Of a stretch of DNA of 43,949 bases, positions 43,812-43,949 are shown in pieces. The DNA lies in assembly GCA_964536835.1 (NCBI GenBank), contig CAZIAZ010000025.1, positions 1 through 43,949 on the forward strand. The letters are read 5' to 3'. The translations under genes were made by a program, and so were the position numbers. Each line of letters starts with the position of its first letter. Positions within the stretch are counted from its first letter, which is position 1. Source of the DNA: DAONFI01 sp035403485 (GTDB taxonomy: Bacteria; Planctomycetota; Phycisphaerae; SM23-33). Below the pieces are notes generated by a model. That model saw nothing but the letters and a program-made list of their open reading frames with translations. It did no database searches and had not been told where the DNA came from.

Positions 43812-43949
43812 TTGTATTCAATCCTGACAATTCCAAGGTATTGACGTAAAATAGTTCGATGATATTACTATCTGCATTTAATACTCATTTATTAGCGGAA
43901 ATTAACGGTAGACATATGGTACTTTGGACTCTTGAGGCAACAGTTATGG

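Overview
The window looks like a chromosome segment of an anaerobic planctomycete, probably of the Phycisphaerae/Sedimentisphaerales type. This is inferred from gene content, not from a search. The pointers are a PEP-CTERM sorted protein, a pseudopilin-like protein ending in an H-X9-DG motif, VIT/VWA proteins, an ECF sigma factor paired with a long membrane anti-sigma-like protein, polysaccharide-degrading enzymes, and oxygen-sensitive enzymes (a glycyl radical enzyme with its activase, and a hybrid-cluster protein). Neither the tRNA nor the tmRNA has an encoded CCA end.

Layout. 0-2.6 kb: a 55-bp direct repeat at the left edge, then a thrC-dapB pair with an ATGA overlap. 2.7-9.6 kb: a BaiN/YhiN-type flavoprotein, a cytoplasmic GH38 alpha-mannosidase, a small RRM protein with a structured leader, an MFS transporter and thiL. 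9.6-16.2 kb: tRNA-Arg(CCG), then a visibly AT-richer block with a promoter/operator, a GntR-LacI type regulator, a secreted DNRLRE/PEP-CTERM protein, a heparinase II/III-like polysaccharide lyase and a pseudopilin-like H-X9-DG protein. This reads as a sugar-controlled polysaccharide-use locus, probably acquired. 16.2-19.7 kb: two secreted VWA proteins on the minus strand. 20.1-23.8 kb: the conserved thrS-infC-rpmI-rplT translation cluster (minus strand). 24.3-26.4 kb: a PfkB-type kinase and recA.

27.0-34.0 kb is a six-gene minus-strand cluster: FCD-type GntR regulator, D-2-hydroxyacid dehydrogenase, FAH-family enzyme, aldehyde dehydrogenase, an unusually short glycyl radical enzyme, and its activase. 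The genes overlap or nearly touch, so they probably encode one anaerobic catabolic pathway whose substrate I cannot name. 34.4-39.9 kb holds a CPA1 cation/proton antiporter, hcp, and the sigma/anti-sigma pair. 40.1-43.8 kb holds ssrA (tmRNA), a DEAD-box RNA helicase and an MFS transporter.

Five points stand out. (1) The thrS leader: a promoter is followed almost at once by a 17-codon reading frame with four Thr codons among its last seven, inside a long foldable element that ends in a U-rich tract; this suggests threonine attenuation of thrS. (2) infC has no ATG/GTG start at the expected place, but an ATC sits 7 nt after a perfect AAGGAG. (3) A 159-bp near-palindromic element occurs twice, 14 kb apart, 158/159 identical. 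Its core is inverted relative to short flanks that both copies share in the same orientation. (4) The glycyl radical enzyme cluster has no obvious match to the described pathways I know. (5) An 11-bp-arm operator lies directly over the start of a promoter in front of the GntR-LacI regulator.
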